From the NCBI RefSeq assembly GCF_000445105.1, contig NZ_ATDP01000107.1, positions 124,001-188,000 on the forward strand: a stretch of DNA of 64,000 nt. Direction: 5' to 3'. The notes beneath the pieces are model-generated. The model had not been told where the DNA came from and made no database searches. It saw only the letters and a list, made by a program, of their open reading frames with translations. This document shows positions 8,603 to 18,481 of the stretch, one piece after another. Made by a program: the position numbers and the translations under genes. Within the stretch, counting starts at the first letter, position 1. Each line of letters begins with the position of its first letter. The stretch is from Sphingobium lactosutens DS20. GTDB lineage: Bacteria; Pseudomonadota; Alphaproteobacteria; Sphingomonadales; Sphingomonadaceae.

Positions 8603-9586
8603 ATGCGAACAGGCCTCGACCATCTTCCCGCGCACAAGCAACGCGAACTCGAACGGGTGGTGCAAATCATCTTCGAGGAATTCGAAAATGCGCTCGCGCT
8701 TGCGAAGCATCAGTGGAAGAAGCGGGGCCGGATCGACAAGATTGTCCTGTATGGAAGCTATGCGCGTGGTGGCTGGGTTGATGAGCCGCACACCGCAAAG
8801 GGCTATCAGTCCGATTTTGATCTGCTGATAATCGTCAACGACAAGCGCCTGACCGATCGCGTCGACTATTGGCTGGCGCTGGAAGATCGGCTGAACCGCG
8901 AACTGGGGATCACGAAGACGCTGCGCACCCCGGTCAACTTCATCGTCCATACGTTGCAGGAGGTGAATGACGGTCTCGCGCACGGGCGCTATTTCTTCAT
9001 GGACGTCGCGCGCGACGGCCTCGCGCTCTACGAGTTCGACGATAGCGAGCTTCACAAGCCGAAGCCCAAGACAGCGGGCCAGGCGCTCGCCATGGCGCAG
9101 GAATATTATGAGGAGTGGTTCCCGAGCGCGATGAAGCGTTTCAAGGGCGCAAGATTCCATATGGAGATGGGCCATCTCAAGGACGCCGCGTTCGACCTCC
9201 ACCAGACCACGGAACGGCTATACCATTGCGTCCTTCTGGTCGTGACCTTCTACACCCCGCACGTCCACAATATCGGCTTCCTTCGGACGCAGGCCGAGCG
9301 GCTCGATCGCCGTCTCTTCGATGCCTGGCCTCGGCAGACCAAGCCGGAGCAGGCCCTGTTCGAGAAATTGAAGGAAGCCTACGTCAAGGCGCGCTACTCG
9401 AAGCACTATCGCATTTCCGTCGAGCAGCTCGAATGGCTGGCCGGGCATATCGAGGAACTTGGCGCCGCCGTCCACACGATCTGCATCGAGCGCCTCGATC
9501 ACCTCAAGGCCGACGTCGAACGCAAGCGGACAGGGCGATCGCAGCCGCACGGTCAGTCGAACTCAGAGGCTCAAGCGGGCAGTTGA
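8603..9586 (+). CDS. Nucleotidyltransferase-HEPN fusion protein
   Basis: A 327-residue two-domain protein. The N-terminal part has the minimal nucleotidyltransferase signature GSYARGGW (about residue 43), then SDFDLLI, giving the GS...DxD metal site. The C-terminal half (about residues 150-300) is a HEPN domain, with H-LKDAAFDLHQTTERLYH. Separate MNT and HEPN proteins form toxin-antitoxin pairs in which the transferase AMPylates the HEPN RNase; here the two are fused. The ATG at 8603 follows AGGA; 8594 and GTG 8567 are alternatives. Activity as defence, maintenance or housekeeping gene is not determinable here. Confidence 0.8.
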   Translation: MRTGLDHLPAHKQRELERVVQIIFEEFENALALAKHQWKKRGRIDKIVLYGSYARGGWVDEPHTAKGYQSDFDLLIIVNDKRLTDRVDYWLALEDRLNRELGITKTLRTPVNFIVHTLQEVNDGLAHGRYFFMDVARDGLALYEFDDSELHKPKPKTAGQALAMAQEYYEEWFPSAMKRFKGARFHMEMGHLKDAAFDLHQTTERLYHCVLLVVTFYTPHVHNIGFLRTQAERLDRRLFDAWPRQTKPEQALFEKLKEAYVKARYSKHYRISVEQLEWLAGHIEELGAAVHTICIERLDHLKADVERKRTGRSQPHGQSNSEAQAGS

Positions 9587-9776
9587 TTCGCCGCCTACGA
9601 GCGGCGTCGGGCAGGTGATTTCGCCGGGCCTTACGCTCCTTTGCTACGCCAACGCCTGTCTTTCTTCGCGCCACTGCGATTCGCGTAAATAGCTGTTGCC
9701 GCTGACCATTTCCTGCGTCTCTTACTCCTCCCCGTCGCGCTGACCGTCCTGGTCCGGTGCTGGAAACGGGGATGTC

Positions 9777-10763
9777 ATGGCCAGCGAGCCTTACCGATCT
9801 GAAGCCTTGGTTCGCGGCGCGAAGATGCTCCGCACCGCGATGGGTGCGTCGATCGCCGCGTGGCTCGCCGACCCCCAGATCATCGAAGTGATGCTCAATC
9901 CCGACGGGCGGCTATGGGTCGACCGGCTCGGCGAAGGTATTTCCGACAGCGGCGCGACCCTGCCCCCCGCCGACGGTGAGCGGATCATTCGTCTCGTTGC
10001 CCATCATGTCGGCACCGAGGTCCATGCCCAAGCTCCCCGCGTTTCAGCCGAGCTACCGGAAACCGGCGAGCGCTTCGAGGGGCTGCTCCCTCCGGTCGTG
10101 ACCGCGCCCGCCTTCGCGATCCGCAAGCCCGCGGTCGCGGTGTTCACCCTCGACGATTATGCCGATGTCGGCATCATGTCGCGGCTGCAGGCCGCAATGC
10201 TGCGCGAAGGCGTCGCGTCTCGCGCAAACATTCTCGTCGCGGGTGGCACCGGCACCGGCAAGACCACGCTCACCAACGCGCTGCTCGCCGAAATCGCCAA
10301 GACCGAGGATCGCGTGGTGCTGATCGAGGACACGCGCGAACTGCAATGCACGGCGCCCAACCTCGTCGCGATGCGCACCAAGGACGGCATCGCATCGCTT
10401 TCCGATCTCGTCCGCTCTTCGCTGCGCCTGCGTCCTGACCGGATACCGATCGGCGAGGTCCGCGGCGCCGAGGCGCTCGACCTTTTGAAGGCCTGGGGCA
10501 CCGGCCATCCCGGCGGCGTCGGCACGATCCATGCCGGCAGCGCGATCGGCGCGCTCCGGCGCATGGAGCAACTGATCCAGGAAGCGGTGGTGACGGTGCC
10601 GCGGGCGCTCATCGCCGAGACCATCAACCTGATCGCCGTGCTGGTGCGCGATGGCGCCGGCCGCCGCCTCTCCGAGCTGGCGCGCGTCGACGGGCTCGAT
10701 CCCGCGACCGGCGATTACCGCCTGATCTTCCTTCTCGACCCGAACCACGGAGACCTCTCATGA
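9777..10763 (+). CDS. trbB: Conjugal transfer ATPase TrbB (VirB11-like)
   Basis: A 328-residue hexameric secretion ATPase of the VirB11 class that energises pilus assembly and DNA export from the cytoplasmic face. Walker A is [10 protein letters not shown] (about 156-165), followed by [12 protein letters not shown] and, further on, [14 protein letters not shown], the conserved His box. It opens the trbBCDEJKLFGI operon: the ATGA at its end overlaps trbC. The 234 bases before it, after the HEPN gene (9543-9776), hold no other gene and probably contain the operon promoter. Confidence 0.95.
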   Translation: MASEPYRSEALVRGAKMLRTAMGASIAAWLADPQIIEVMLNPDGRLWVDRLGEGISDSGATLPPADGERIIRLVAHHVGTEVHAQAPRVSAELPETGERFEGLLPPVVTAPAFAIRKPAVAVFTLDDYADVGIMSRLQAAMLREGVASRANILVAGGTGTGKTTLTNALLAEIAKTEDRVVLIEDTRELQCTAPNLVAMRTKDGIASLSDLVRSSLRLRPDRIPIGEVRGAEALDLLKAWGTGHPGGVGTIHAGSAIGALRRMEQLIQEAVVTVPRALIAETINLIAVLVRDGAGRRLSELARVDGLDPATGDYRLIFLLDPNHGDLS

Positions 10764-11095
10764 TCGCAATTTCGCGGAGTCCTATCCGACGCCTGCTCCA
10801 GGGCAGCGCCGCCATCGCAATCAGCCTGTCGCTATTCGCCGGCCCGGCCTGGGCCTCAGGTTCCTCGATGCCGTGGGAGAGCCCGCTCAACTCGATCCTC
10901 CAGTCGATCGAAGGGCCTGTCGCCAAGATCATCGCGGTGATCATCATCATCGTCACGGGCCTGAGCCTCGCCTTCGGCGAAACTTCGGGTGGCTTCCGCC
11001 GGCTGATCCAGATCGTGTTCGGCCTGTCGATCGCCTTCGCCGCTTCGTCCTTCTTCCTCTCCTTTTTCAGCTTCAGCGGCGGGGCGCTGATCTGA
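10760..11095 (+). CDS. trbC: TrbC pilin precursor (VirB2-like)
   Basis: A 111-residue protein with a long signal peptide ending near AGPAWAS, then two hydrophobic stretches (VAKIIAVIIIIVTGLSLAF and FGLSIAFAASSFFLSFF), as in VirB2/TrbC pilins. The TraF peptidase encoded at 1403 is the likely maturation enzyme. It overlaps trbB by four bases and trbD by one (TGATG). Confidence 0.9.
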   Translation: MIAISRSPIRRLLQGSAAIAISLSLFAGPAWASGSSMPWESPLNSILQSIEGPVAKIIAVIIIIVTGLSLAFGETSGGFRRLIQIVFGLSIAFAASSFFLSFFSFSGGALI

Positions 11096-11367
11096 TGGGC
11101 GAGGCCGATCTCCTCCCCGCCGGCTATTTCGCGCCCGTGCATCGCGCGCTGAGCGAGCCGATCCTGCTCGGCGGGGCGCCGCGCTCGCTTGCCATCCTGA
11201 CCGGGACGCTCGCAGGAGCGGTCGGTCTGGGACTGCGACTCTGGATCGCGGGCCTCGCCATCTGGGCGATCGGCCATGCGCTCGGGGTCTGGGCCGCCCG
11301 GCGCGATCCGCAATTCGTCGATGTCGCACGCCGCCACCTCAAATATCCGACCTGGGTGCGGCCATGA
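11095..11367 (+). CDS. trbD: TrbD inner-membrane protein (VirB3-like)
   Basis: A 90-residue protein with the VirB3/TrbD pattern: ...GYFAPVHRALSEPILLGGAPR, then a hydrophobic hairpin (about residues 34-62), then DPQFVDVARRHLKYP. It anchors the assembly ATPase TrbE, whose gene overlaps it by four bases. The start is the ATG of TGATG shared with the trbC stop. Confidence 0.92.
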   Translation: MGEADLLPAGYFAPVHRALSEPILLGGAPRSLAILTGTLAGAVGLGLRLWIAGLAIWAIGHALGVWAARRDPQFVDVARRHLKYPTWVRP

Positions 11368-13835
11368 TGTCATTGCGCGAATATCGCGATCACGCAGCGC
11401 ACCTCGCCGACTTCCTGCCATGGGTCGCGCTGGTGGCGCCCGGCGTCGTGCTCAACAAGGACGGCTCGTTCCAGCGCACGGCGCGCTTCCGCGGTCCCGA
11501 TCTCGACAGTTCGACGCCATCCGAACTGGTGGCGGTGACGGGGCGGCTCAACAACGCGCTCCGCCGCTTGGGATCGGGCTGGGCGGTGTTCGTCGAGGCG
11601 CAGCGCCTGCCCGCACTCGATTATCCCGAGTCCAGTTTTCCAGACGCCATCTCCGAGCTGGTCGATCTCGAGCGGCGAGAACAGTTTCGCGAGGAAGGCG
11701 CCCATTTCGAGAGCCGCTATTATCTGACCCTTCTCTGGATGCCGCCGGCCGAAGATGCCGCGCGTGCGGAAAGCTGGCTCTTTGAGGGCCGGTCGCGCGA
11801 TGGCGTCGATGCCGGTGAACTGCTCAAGACCTTCATTGACCGCACCGACCGGCTGCTCCACCTGGTCGAAGGCTTCATGCCCGAGAGCGTCTGGCTCAAT
11901 GACGGCGAGACGCTGAGCTATCTTTACAGCACCATTTCGACGCGGCGCCAGCGCGTCCGTTTGCCGGAGGTGCCGACCTATCTCGATGCTGTCCTCGCCG
12001 ACGAACCGCTGACCGGCGGGCTCGAACCACGGCTCGGCGATCATCATCTGCGCACGCTCACCATCACCGGTCTGCCGAGCGTGACGTTCCCGGGCCTGCT
12101 CGACGATCTCAACGCGCTCGCCTTCTCCTATCGCTGGTCGACCCGCGCAATCATGCTCGACAAGACCGACGCGACCAAACTGCTGTCGAAAATCCGGCGC
12201 CAATGGTTCTCCAAGCGCAAGTCGGTCGCCGCGATCCTGAAGGAAGTGATGACCAACGAGGCGTCGGTGCTGACGGACAGCGATGCCGCCAACAAGGCGG
12301 CCGACGCCGATCTCGCATTGCAGGAATTGGGGGCTGACGCAGCGGGAATTGCTTATGTCACCGCGACGGTGACGGTGTGGGACAAGGATCCCGCGCTCGC
12401 GGCCGAGAAGCTGCGCCAGATCGAGAAGGTCATTCAAGGCCGCGACTTCACCTGTATTGCAGAAGGCCTGAACGCGATCGAAGCCTGGCTCGGCAGCCTG
12501 CCGGGGCAGGTTTATGCCAATGTCCGGCAACCGCCGGTCTCCACTCTCAATCTCGCCCACATGATCCCCCTATCCGCCGTGTGGGCGGGGGCGGAACGGG
12601 ACGAACATTTCGGCCAGCCCGCCTTGTTCCATGCAAGGACCGAAGGTTCGACCCCATTCCGCTTTTCCCTTCATGTCGGCGATGTCGGGCACACGCTCGT
12701 CGTCGGCCCAACGGGCGCGGGTAAATCGGTGCTGCTTGGCCTGATGGCGCTCCAATTCCGGCGCTATCCCGAAAGCCAGATCTTTGCTTTCGACTTCGGC
12801 GGTTCGATCCGCGCCGCCACGCTCGGCATGGGCGGCGACTGGGAGAATCTCGGGGACACGCTGGGCGATGATGCGGCTGATCTCGGCGTTGCGCTCCAGC
12901 CCCTCGCCCGGATCGACGAGACCGCCGAACGCGCCTGGGCGGCCGATTGGGTCGCCGCGATCTTGACCGGTGAAGGCATCGCCATCGATCCCGCCAGCAA
13001 GGAGCAGCTCTGGACGGCGCTGACCTCCCTCGCCTCCGCACCGGCGCCCGAACGCACGCTTACCGGCCTCGCCGTCCTGCTCCAGAACCAGTTCCTGAAG
13101 CAGGCGCTCGCGCCCTATTGCGTCGGCGGTGCCTGGGGCCGGCTGCTCGACGCCGAACATGAACATCTTGGAGCAGCTTCAGTTCAGGCGTTCGAGACGG
13201 AGGGGCTGGTCGGCTCGGCCGCCGCGCCCGCCGTGCTCGCTTATCTGTTCCACCGCATCGAAGGCCGGCTCGACGGCCGGCCGACACTCATCATCATCGA
13301 CGAAGGCTGGCTCGCGCTCGACAGTCCCGCCTTCGCCGCGCAGTTGCGCGAATGGTTAAAGACGTTGCGCAAGAAAAATGCGAGCGTCATCTTCGCGACG
13401 CAGAGCCTCGCCGATATCGAGACGTCGGCGATCGCGCCCGCGATCATCGAAAGCTGCCCAACCCGCATCTTCCTGCCCAACGAGCGAGCTAGCGAGCCGC
13501 AGATCACGCGCGTCTATGAAAGATTTGGGCTCAACGCACGGCAAATCGAGATCCTCGCGCGCGCGACCCCCAAGCGGGATTATTATTGCCAGTCGCGGCG
13601 AGGCAACCGGCTCGTGGATCTCGGCCTGGGCGAAGTCGCGCTCGCGTTCGCCGCGGCCTCCTCGAAGACCGACCAGCGCCACATCACCGAATTGGTAGCT
13701 GAACAAGGCCAGGGCGGCTTCGCAGCCGCGTGGCTCCGACATCGCGGCCTGGGCTGGGCGGCGGATCTCATCACCGCCGCGCCGACCGCATCGGCCGATT
13801 TCCCCATCACCCAAGCCCGAAAGGAGAACCCCTGA
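11364..13835 (+). CDS. trbE: Conjugal transfer ATPase TrbE (VirB4-like)
   Basis: An 823-residue VirB4-family ATPase, the largest and most conserved motor of the channel. The N-terminal CagE/TrbE/VirB domain covers about residues 1-400. Walker A is GPTGAGKSVL (448-457), and a Walker B-like IIIDEGWLAL lies near residue 643, followed by FATQSLADIETS. Length and motif spacing are normal. Its stop overlaps the trbJ start (TGATG). Confidence 0.95.
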   Translation: MMSLREYRDHAAHLADFLPWVALVAPGVVLNKDGSFQRTARFRGPDLDSSTPSELVAVTGRLNNALRRLGSGWAVFVEAQRLPALDYPESSFPDAISELVDLERREQFREEGAHFESRYYLTLLWMPPAEDAARAESWLFEGRSRDGVDAGELLKTFIDRTDRLLHLVEGFMPESVWLNDGETLSYLYSTISTRRQRVRLPEVPTYLDAVLADEPLTGGLEPRLGDHHLRTLTITGLPSVTFPGLLDDLNALAFSYRWSTRAIMLDKTDATKLLSKIRRQWFSKRKSVAAILKEVMTNEASVLTDSDAANKAADADLALQELGADAAGIAYVTATVTVWDKDPALAAEKLRQIEKVIQGRDFTCIAEGLNAIEAWLGSLPGQVYANVRQPPVSTLNLAHMIPLSAVWAGAERDEHFGQPALFHARTEGSTPFRFSLHVGDVGHTLVVGPTGAGKSVLLGLMALQFRRYPESQIFAFDFGGSIRAATLGMGGDWENLGDTLGDDAADLGVALQPLARIDETAERAWAADWVAAILTGEGIAIDPASKEQLWTALTSLASAPAPERTLTGLAVLLQNQFLKQALAPYCVGGAWGRLLDAEHEHLGAASVQAFETEGLVGSAAAPAVLAYLFHRIEGRLDGRPTLIIIDEGWLALDSPAFAAQLREWLKTLRKKNASVIFATQSLADIETSAIAPAIIESCPTRIFLPNERASEPQITRVYERFGLNARQIEILARATPKRDYYCQSRRGNRLVDLGLGEVALAFAAASSKTDQRHITELVAEQGQGGFAAAWLRHRGLGWAADLITAAPTASADFPITQARKENP

Positions 13836-14554
13836 TGAAACTGTCTGCCCGGCACCGGCTGCTCGCCGGAGCCCTCACCCTGTGCACGCTTGCCATTGCA
13901 GTGCTGCCTGCACCGGCCTTCGCGCAATTCGGTCTCGGGGGGATCGTCTATGACCCGACCAACTATGCGCAGAATGTGCTGACCGCGGCGCGAACGCTCG
14001 AGCAGATCAACAATCAGATCCGCCAAATCCAGAACCAGGCGCAATCGCTGATCAACGAGGGAAAAAACCTCGCCAGCCTGCCGGTGTCGACCTTGTCCAC
14101 ACTGCAGAGCCAGGTCAACCAGACCCGGCAGCTGCTCTCCCAGGCGCAGCGCATCGCCTATAGCGTGCAGGACATCCAGCAGGCGTTCACCCAGCGCTAT
14201 AATGGCGCGAACCTGACTGCATCGCAGGGCCAGATGGTCGCCAATGCCAATGCGCGCTGGCAGGACAGCGTTGGCGCCTATCAGGATGCCCTTCAGGTTC
14301 AGGCCGGCGTCGTCGGCAATATCGACGGTGCGCGCGGCTCGATCGACACGTTGGTCTCGGCCAGCCAGTCGGCGAGCGGCGCGCTTCAGGCGACGCAGGC
14401 CGGCAATCAGCTCCTCGCGCTGCAATCGCAGCAGCTTGCCGATCTGACCGCTGCGGTCGCAGCCCAAGGCCGGGCGCAAGCCCTCGATGCGGCCCGCAAT
14501 GCCGCTGAGGAAGCCGAAGCGCGCGAGCGTCTCCGCCGCTTCTTCCGGCAATGA
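13835..14554 (+). CDS. trbJ: TrbJ (VirB5-like) periplasmic protein
   Basis: A 239-residue secreted protein with a signal peptide ending at APAFAQ, then YDPTNYAQNVLTAARTLEQINNQIRQ..., the conserved TrbJ start, and long Gln-rich helices that form a coiled coil, as in VirB5 minor pilin proteins. It may sit at the pilus tip. The C-terminus ends RERLRRFFRQ, nearly identical to the EexN-like protein's end. It starts at the ATG overlapping the trbE stop and overlaps the next gene by four bases. Confidence 0.9.
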   Translation: MKLSARHRLLAGALTLCTLAIAVLPAPAFAQFGLGGIVYDPTNYAQNVLTAARTLEQINNQIRQIQNQAQSLINEGKNLASLPVSTLSTLQSQVNQTRQLLSQAQRIAYSVQDIQQAFTQRYNGANLTASQGQMVANANARWQDSVGAYQDALQVQAGVVGNIDGARGSIDTLVSASQSASGALQATQAGNQLLALQSQQLADLTAAVAAQGRAQALDAARNAAEEAEARERLRRFFRQ

Positions 14555-14793
14555 CCAGCGCGGCGAAAATCGCCGGGGTCGGTTGTCTCGCCGGCCTCAT
14601 GCTCGCGGCGATAGCGGGTATGGCGGCCCGGCAGCCCACGCCAAGCAACATTGCCGAGACACCCAGCCGGTCGGCGCCGGCGATCGCAAGCGACCAACTG
14701 GCGCGCTGCCGCACGCTCACCATGCCCGACGCAGGCTGCGAGGCGGCATGGGAGGCGGAGCGCCGCCGCTTCTTCCGGGATGAAAAACGATGA
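14551..14793 (+). CDS. TrbK-like entry-exclusion protein
   Basis: An 80-residue exported protein with an N-terminal hydrophobic segment (residues 8-26), followed by a short mature part with two cysteines (LARCRTL and DAGCEAAW) and the end RRRFFRDEKR. Size, position between trbJ and trbL and the Cys-x(n)-Cys-Arg-Arg-Phe-Phe pattern fit the alternative TrbK proteins annotated in such modules as entry-exclusion factors. Together with the EexN-like gene at 7755 it may give two layers of exclusion; that is inference. Confidence 0.7.
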   Translation: MTSAAKIAGVGCLAGLMLAAIAGMAARQPTPSNIAETPSRSAPAIASDQLARCRTLTMPDAGCEAAWEAERRRFFRDEKR

Positions 14794-16079
14794 ACGACAC
14801 CGGCGTGATCGACGGCTTCCTGCAGGTCTATGGTCAATATATCGACAGCGGCTTTGGTCTGCTCGGCGGCGAGGTCGGGTTTCTGTCTTCGACCCTGATC
14901 GCGATCGACGTCACCATCGCGGGGCTGTTCTGGGCCTGGGGCGCGGATGAGGATGTGCTCCAGCGCCTCATCAAGAAGACGCTCTATATTGGCGTCTTCG
15001 CCTTCATCATCGGCAATTTCTCGAACCTCGCGACCCTATTGTTCGATAGCTTTGCCGGGCTCGGACTCAAGGCCAGCGGCGGGGCACTGGCGCTCGGCGA
15101 TTTCATGAAGCCGGGCACGATCGCCGCGACCGGGCTCGATGCCGGCAAGCCGCTGACAGATGCGGTCTACAATCTTGCTGGCCCAATCGGGGTGTTCGTG
15201 AATTTCGCGCAGATTCTCATTCTGCTTCTCGCCTGGGTCATCGTCGTTCTCGCTTTCTTCGTCCTCGCGGTGCAAATCTTCATCACGATCATCGAGTTCA
15301 AACTGGTGACATTGGCCGGCTTCGTGCTGCTGCCGTTCGCCTTTTTCGGCCGCACTGCCTTCATGGCTGAGCGCGTGCTCGGCCATATCGTCTCGTCAGG
15401 AATCAAGGTGCTGGTGCTGGCCGTGATCACCGGCATTGGCACGACTTTGTTCAGCCAGTTCACCAACGCCAATCTCGGGGAAGCCCCCGACATCCAACAG
15501 GCCATGACGATCGCGCTTGCGGCGCTCACCTTGCTCGGGCTCGGCATCTTCGGTCCCGGCATCGCCAATGGCATCGTCACCGGCGGCCCGCAGCTCGGCG
15601 CGGGCGCCGCTGCCGGAACGGCGCTGGCCGCAGGCGCAACGGTAGCTGGAGGCGTCGCGGCCGTAGGGCTTGCAGGCGGCGCGGCGGCGGGCGCACTCGG
15701 CGGTGCAGCCTCGGGCAGTGCTCGCGCCGCAGGCGGCGCATCCGCCGCCTACAGCGCTGGCGCGGCCGGTAAGAGCGGCGGGGCGGCCGTTGCCGGGGGC
15801 CTCGGCAATATCGGCAAGAGCGCTGGCCATGCCGCGGTGTCACCACTGCGGAAAGCGGCCGCCTCGCTTCGGCAAAGCTTTGCCGCGGGTCAGGCGGGTG
15901 CAAGCAACAGCGCGGCGCCTGCCTCCACGGCGTCCGCCGACGACGGCCCGCCGGCCTGGGCCAAGGCGATGAAGCGCCGCCAGACCGTAACGCAGGGCGC
16001 ATCGATCGCCAGCCACACGCTCAAAGCCGGTGACAGCCATGGCGGCGGTGCCGGTCCCGACATCTCGCAAAAGGATTGA
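14790..16079 (+). CDS. trbL: TrbL polytopic membrane protein (VirB6-like)
   Basis: A 429-residue inner-membrane channel component. Five or more hydrophobic segments lie between residues 28 and 260, including the long ILILLLAWVIVVLAFFVLAV. The last 150 residues are Gly/Ala/Ser-rich and low-complexity, ending in a charged tail, typical of TrbL. It overlaps the TrbK-like gene by four bases. Confidence 0.92.
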   Translation: MNDTGVIDGFLQVYGQYIDSGFGLLGGEVGFLSSTLIAIDVTIAGLFWAWGADEDVLQRLIKKTLYIGVFAFIIGNFSNLATLLFDSFAGLGLKASGGALALGDFMKPGTIAATGLDAGKPLTDAVYNLAGPIGVFVNFAQILILLLAWVIVVLAFFVLAVQIFITIIEFKLVTLAGFVLLPFAFFGRTAFMAERVLGHIVSSGIKVLVLAVITGIGTTLFSQFTNANLGEAPDIQQAMTIALAALTLLGLGIFGPGIANGIVTGGPQLGAGAAAGTALAAGATVAGGVAAVGLAGGAAAGALGGAASGSARAAGGASAAYSAGAAGKSGGAAVAGGLGNIGKSAGHAAVSPLRKAAASLRQSFAAGQAGASNSAAPASTASADDGPPAWAKAMKRRQTVTQGASIASHTLKAGDSHGGGAGPDISQKD

Positions 16080-16082
16080 CGC

Positions 16083-16766
16083 ATGTTTCGACGTCCCTCG
16101 ACCCGCTATGGGCAGCGCCCTGAGCCCGTCACCCCCTATCAACGCGCCGCGCAGGTCTGGGATGATCGCATCGGTTCGGCCCGCGTCCAGGCGAAGAATT
16201 GGCGACTGGCCTTTTTCGGCTGCCTGGCCCTCTCGGGCGGCCTCGCTGGCGGGCTGGTCTGGCAGTCGGCGCGCGGCACGATCATCCCATGGGTCGTCCA
16301 GGTGGACAAGCTTGGCCAAGCGCAGGCGGTAGCGCCGGCCGACGCCGGCTATCAGCCGACCGATCCGCAGATCGCGTTTCACCTCGCGCGCTTAATCGAG
16401 AATGTCCGGGCGATTCCCGCCGATCCGATCGTGCTCAAGCAGGATTGGCTGCAGGCTTATGACTTCACCACCGACAGGGGCGCGGTCGCGCTCAACGACT
16501 ATGCGCGCGCCAACGATCCGTTCGCCAACGTCGGCAAGGTCCAGGTCGCGGTCGATGTTTCCAGCGTGATCCGCGCATCCAAGGACAGCTTCCGCGTCGC
16601 CTGGACCGAGCGGCGCTATCAGGACGGCTCGCTTGCAGAGACCTCGCGCTGGTCAGCGATCCTGACCGTGGTGATCCAAACGCCGCGCACGCCGGACGGG
16701 CTGCGCCGAAACCCCCTCGGCGTCTTCGTCGATGCCCTCAACTGGTCGAAGGAACTCAGCCAATGA
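16083..16766 (+). CDS. trbF: TrbF (VirB8-like) assembly protein
   Basis: A 227-residue bitopic protein with a short cytoplasmic N-terminus, one membrane segment (about residues 39-58) and a periplasmic VirB8 domain containing WVVQVDKLGQAQAV, then RWSAILTVVIQTPRTPDGLRRNPLGVFVDALNWSKEL. It nucleates channel assembly and contacts TrbG and TrbI. It is three bases after trbL and overlaps trbG by four. Confidence 0.92.
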   Translation: MFRRPSTRYGQRPEPVTPYQRAAQVWDDRIGSARVQAKNWRLAFFGCLALSGGLAGGLVWQSARGTIIPWVVQVDKLGQAQAVAPADAGYQPTDPQIAFHLARLIENVRAIPADPIVLKQDWLQAYDFTTDRGAVALNDYARANDPFANVGKVQVAVDVSSVIRASKDSFRVAWTERRYQDGSLAETSRWSAILTVVIQTPRTPDGLRRNPLGVFVDALNWSKELSQ

Positions 16767-17755
16767 CAAAATACGCAATAGCCGGGCAGTGCCGGCCTCT
16801 GCTCGCTTGCCTCGCAGCCGCGCCCTTGCTCAGCATAACCCCCACGCAAGCCGCGACGGCCGAAACTCCGGGCGCGCAACCGCCGCGCCCCGTTGAGATC
16901 GTCGCCGTGCCGGTTCCGCTCCCGCTTCCAGGGCAGTTGAAGCCCTTCCGCCAAGTGCGATCCGGAGCCGCGCCGTCCGATCCGAAGGAGGGCGTCACCC
17001 GGGCCAACGCCGCTGCCAGGGTCCAGCCCGAACGAAGTTCTTGGATGAACGCGATCCAGCAATATGCGTGGGCCGATGGCGCGCTCTATCAGGTCTACGC
17101 CGCCCCCGGCCAGGTGACCGACATCATGCTTCAGGAAGGCGAGGAACTCGTCGGCCCCGGTCCGGTCGCTGCCGGCGACACGGTGCGCTGGATTATCGGC
17201 GATACCGTGAGCGGGGTCGGTGCAGCAAGGCGCGTTCATATTCTGGTGAAGCCGACGCGTCCCGACCTCCTCACCAATCTCGTCATCAACACCGATCGCC
17301 GGACCTATCATCTCGAACTGCGTGCGACGTCGGCTACCTATATGGCGGCGGTTTCCTGGACCTATCCGCAGGATCAGTTGATCGCGCTGCGCGCCGCCAA
17401 CGCGGAGGCGGTGAGGGCAATGCCGGTTGCGGGTGACATTGACCCTGCCGCGCTCGATTTTCGCTATCGGATTGACGGCGATCAACCCGCATGGCGCCCG
17501 GTGCGGGCATTCGATGACGGCCAGCAAGCCTTTATCGAGTTTCCCGATGGCATCGGCACGACCGATATGCCCCCGCTGTTCGCGCTCGGCAGCGACGGCA
17601 GCGCCGAGCTGATCAACTATCGGGTCCAAGGCCGGTATATGGTGGTCGACCGGCTATTTGGGACCGCCGAACTGCGGCTGGGAACGAAGAAAAACGCGCA
17701 GCGGGTACGAATCATCCGCGAAGGCGCCGGCCGTCGCCAGCGGGGGCGGTCATGA
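16763..17755 (+). CDS. trbG: TrbG (VirB9-like) outer channel protein
   Basis: A 330-residue periplasmic/outer-membrane core-complex protein. The signal peptide covers about residues 1-33, a Pro-rich linker follows, and the VirB9 domain includes LQEGEELVGPGPVAAGDTVRW and ends ...LFGTAELRLGTKKNAQRVRI. It overlaps trbF upstream and trbI downstream by four bases. It partners TrbI, whose gene here is interrupted. Confidence 0.93.
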   Translation: MTKYAIAGQCRPLLACLAAAPLLSITPTQAATAETPGAQPPRPVEIVAVPVPLPLPGQLKPFRQVRSGAAPSDPKEGVTRANAAARVQPERSSWMNAIQQYAWADGALYQVYAAPGQVTDIMLQEGEELVGPGPVAAGDTVRWIIGDTVSGVGAARRVHILVKPTRPDLLTNLVINTDRRTYHLELRATSATYMAAVSWTYPQDQLIALRAANAEAVRAMPVAGDIDPAALDFRYRIDGDQPAWRPVRAFDDGQQAFIEFPDGIGTTDMPPLFALGSDGSAELINYRVQGRYMVVDRLFGTAELRLGTKKNAQRVRIIREGAGRRQRGRS

Positions 17756-18481
17756 GCGCGGCAGAGAGCAACTCCGCGCCGTCGACCGGCCCGGAGATGG
17801 CGCCTCCGACCGAGACGGCGCCGGAGCCTCAGAGCGACCCGCTGGCGTTTCGTTTGCGCACCCCGCCACCGCGCGTCATGCGCCTGTCGCGCAAAATGCT
17901 GGCGTCAATCGGCATTGTCGCCGGACTCGGGATTGGCGGATCGCTGATCTATGCGCTCCAGCAGAAGCAACCCGCCGCCTCGGCGCAGAATGTCTACAGC
18001 GGCGACGGCCGCACCAAATCCGAAATCGTCACCTCGGCCCCGTCCGACTATTCGAAGGTGCCAAAGCTGGGACAACCGTTACCCGGCGATCTCGGCCGAC
18101 CCATCCTTTCGGCACAGCAGAATGGCCAGGCGGTCCCGGTCCCGCCATTGGGGACCCAAGCGGGTCAGCCCGATCCTCGCATCGCCGCTGCGGAGCAGGC
18201 TCGCCAACGTCTGGCGCAGGAGCGGGATACCGCGCGCACCAGCCGCCTCTTTCTGGGCGGCGGGGACACCGCAACCGCGAACCCGGAAAACACTTTGGCG
18301 CAGCCGGGCTTGATGGCAGATGGTTCGAACCAGTTCGCGACGAGCGACACGACATCGTCGGCCGCAGCCGCCAACATGGCGGGGCAATCAGCGAAGCGGA
18401 TGAGGTGGATGGCTCCCGCTCACGGCATCGAAGTGCCAAGATGGGTTTGCTGTCATGCAACCCGAGAAGGAGCCACCCGCC

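Noticed and set aside
11370-12560. 396-codon minus-strand frame opposite trbE
   Set aside because: No family resemblance or ribosome site, and it lies wholly inside a conserved ATPase gene.
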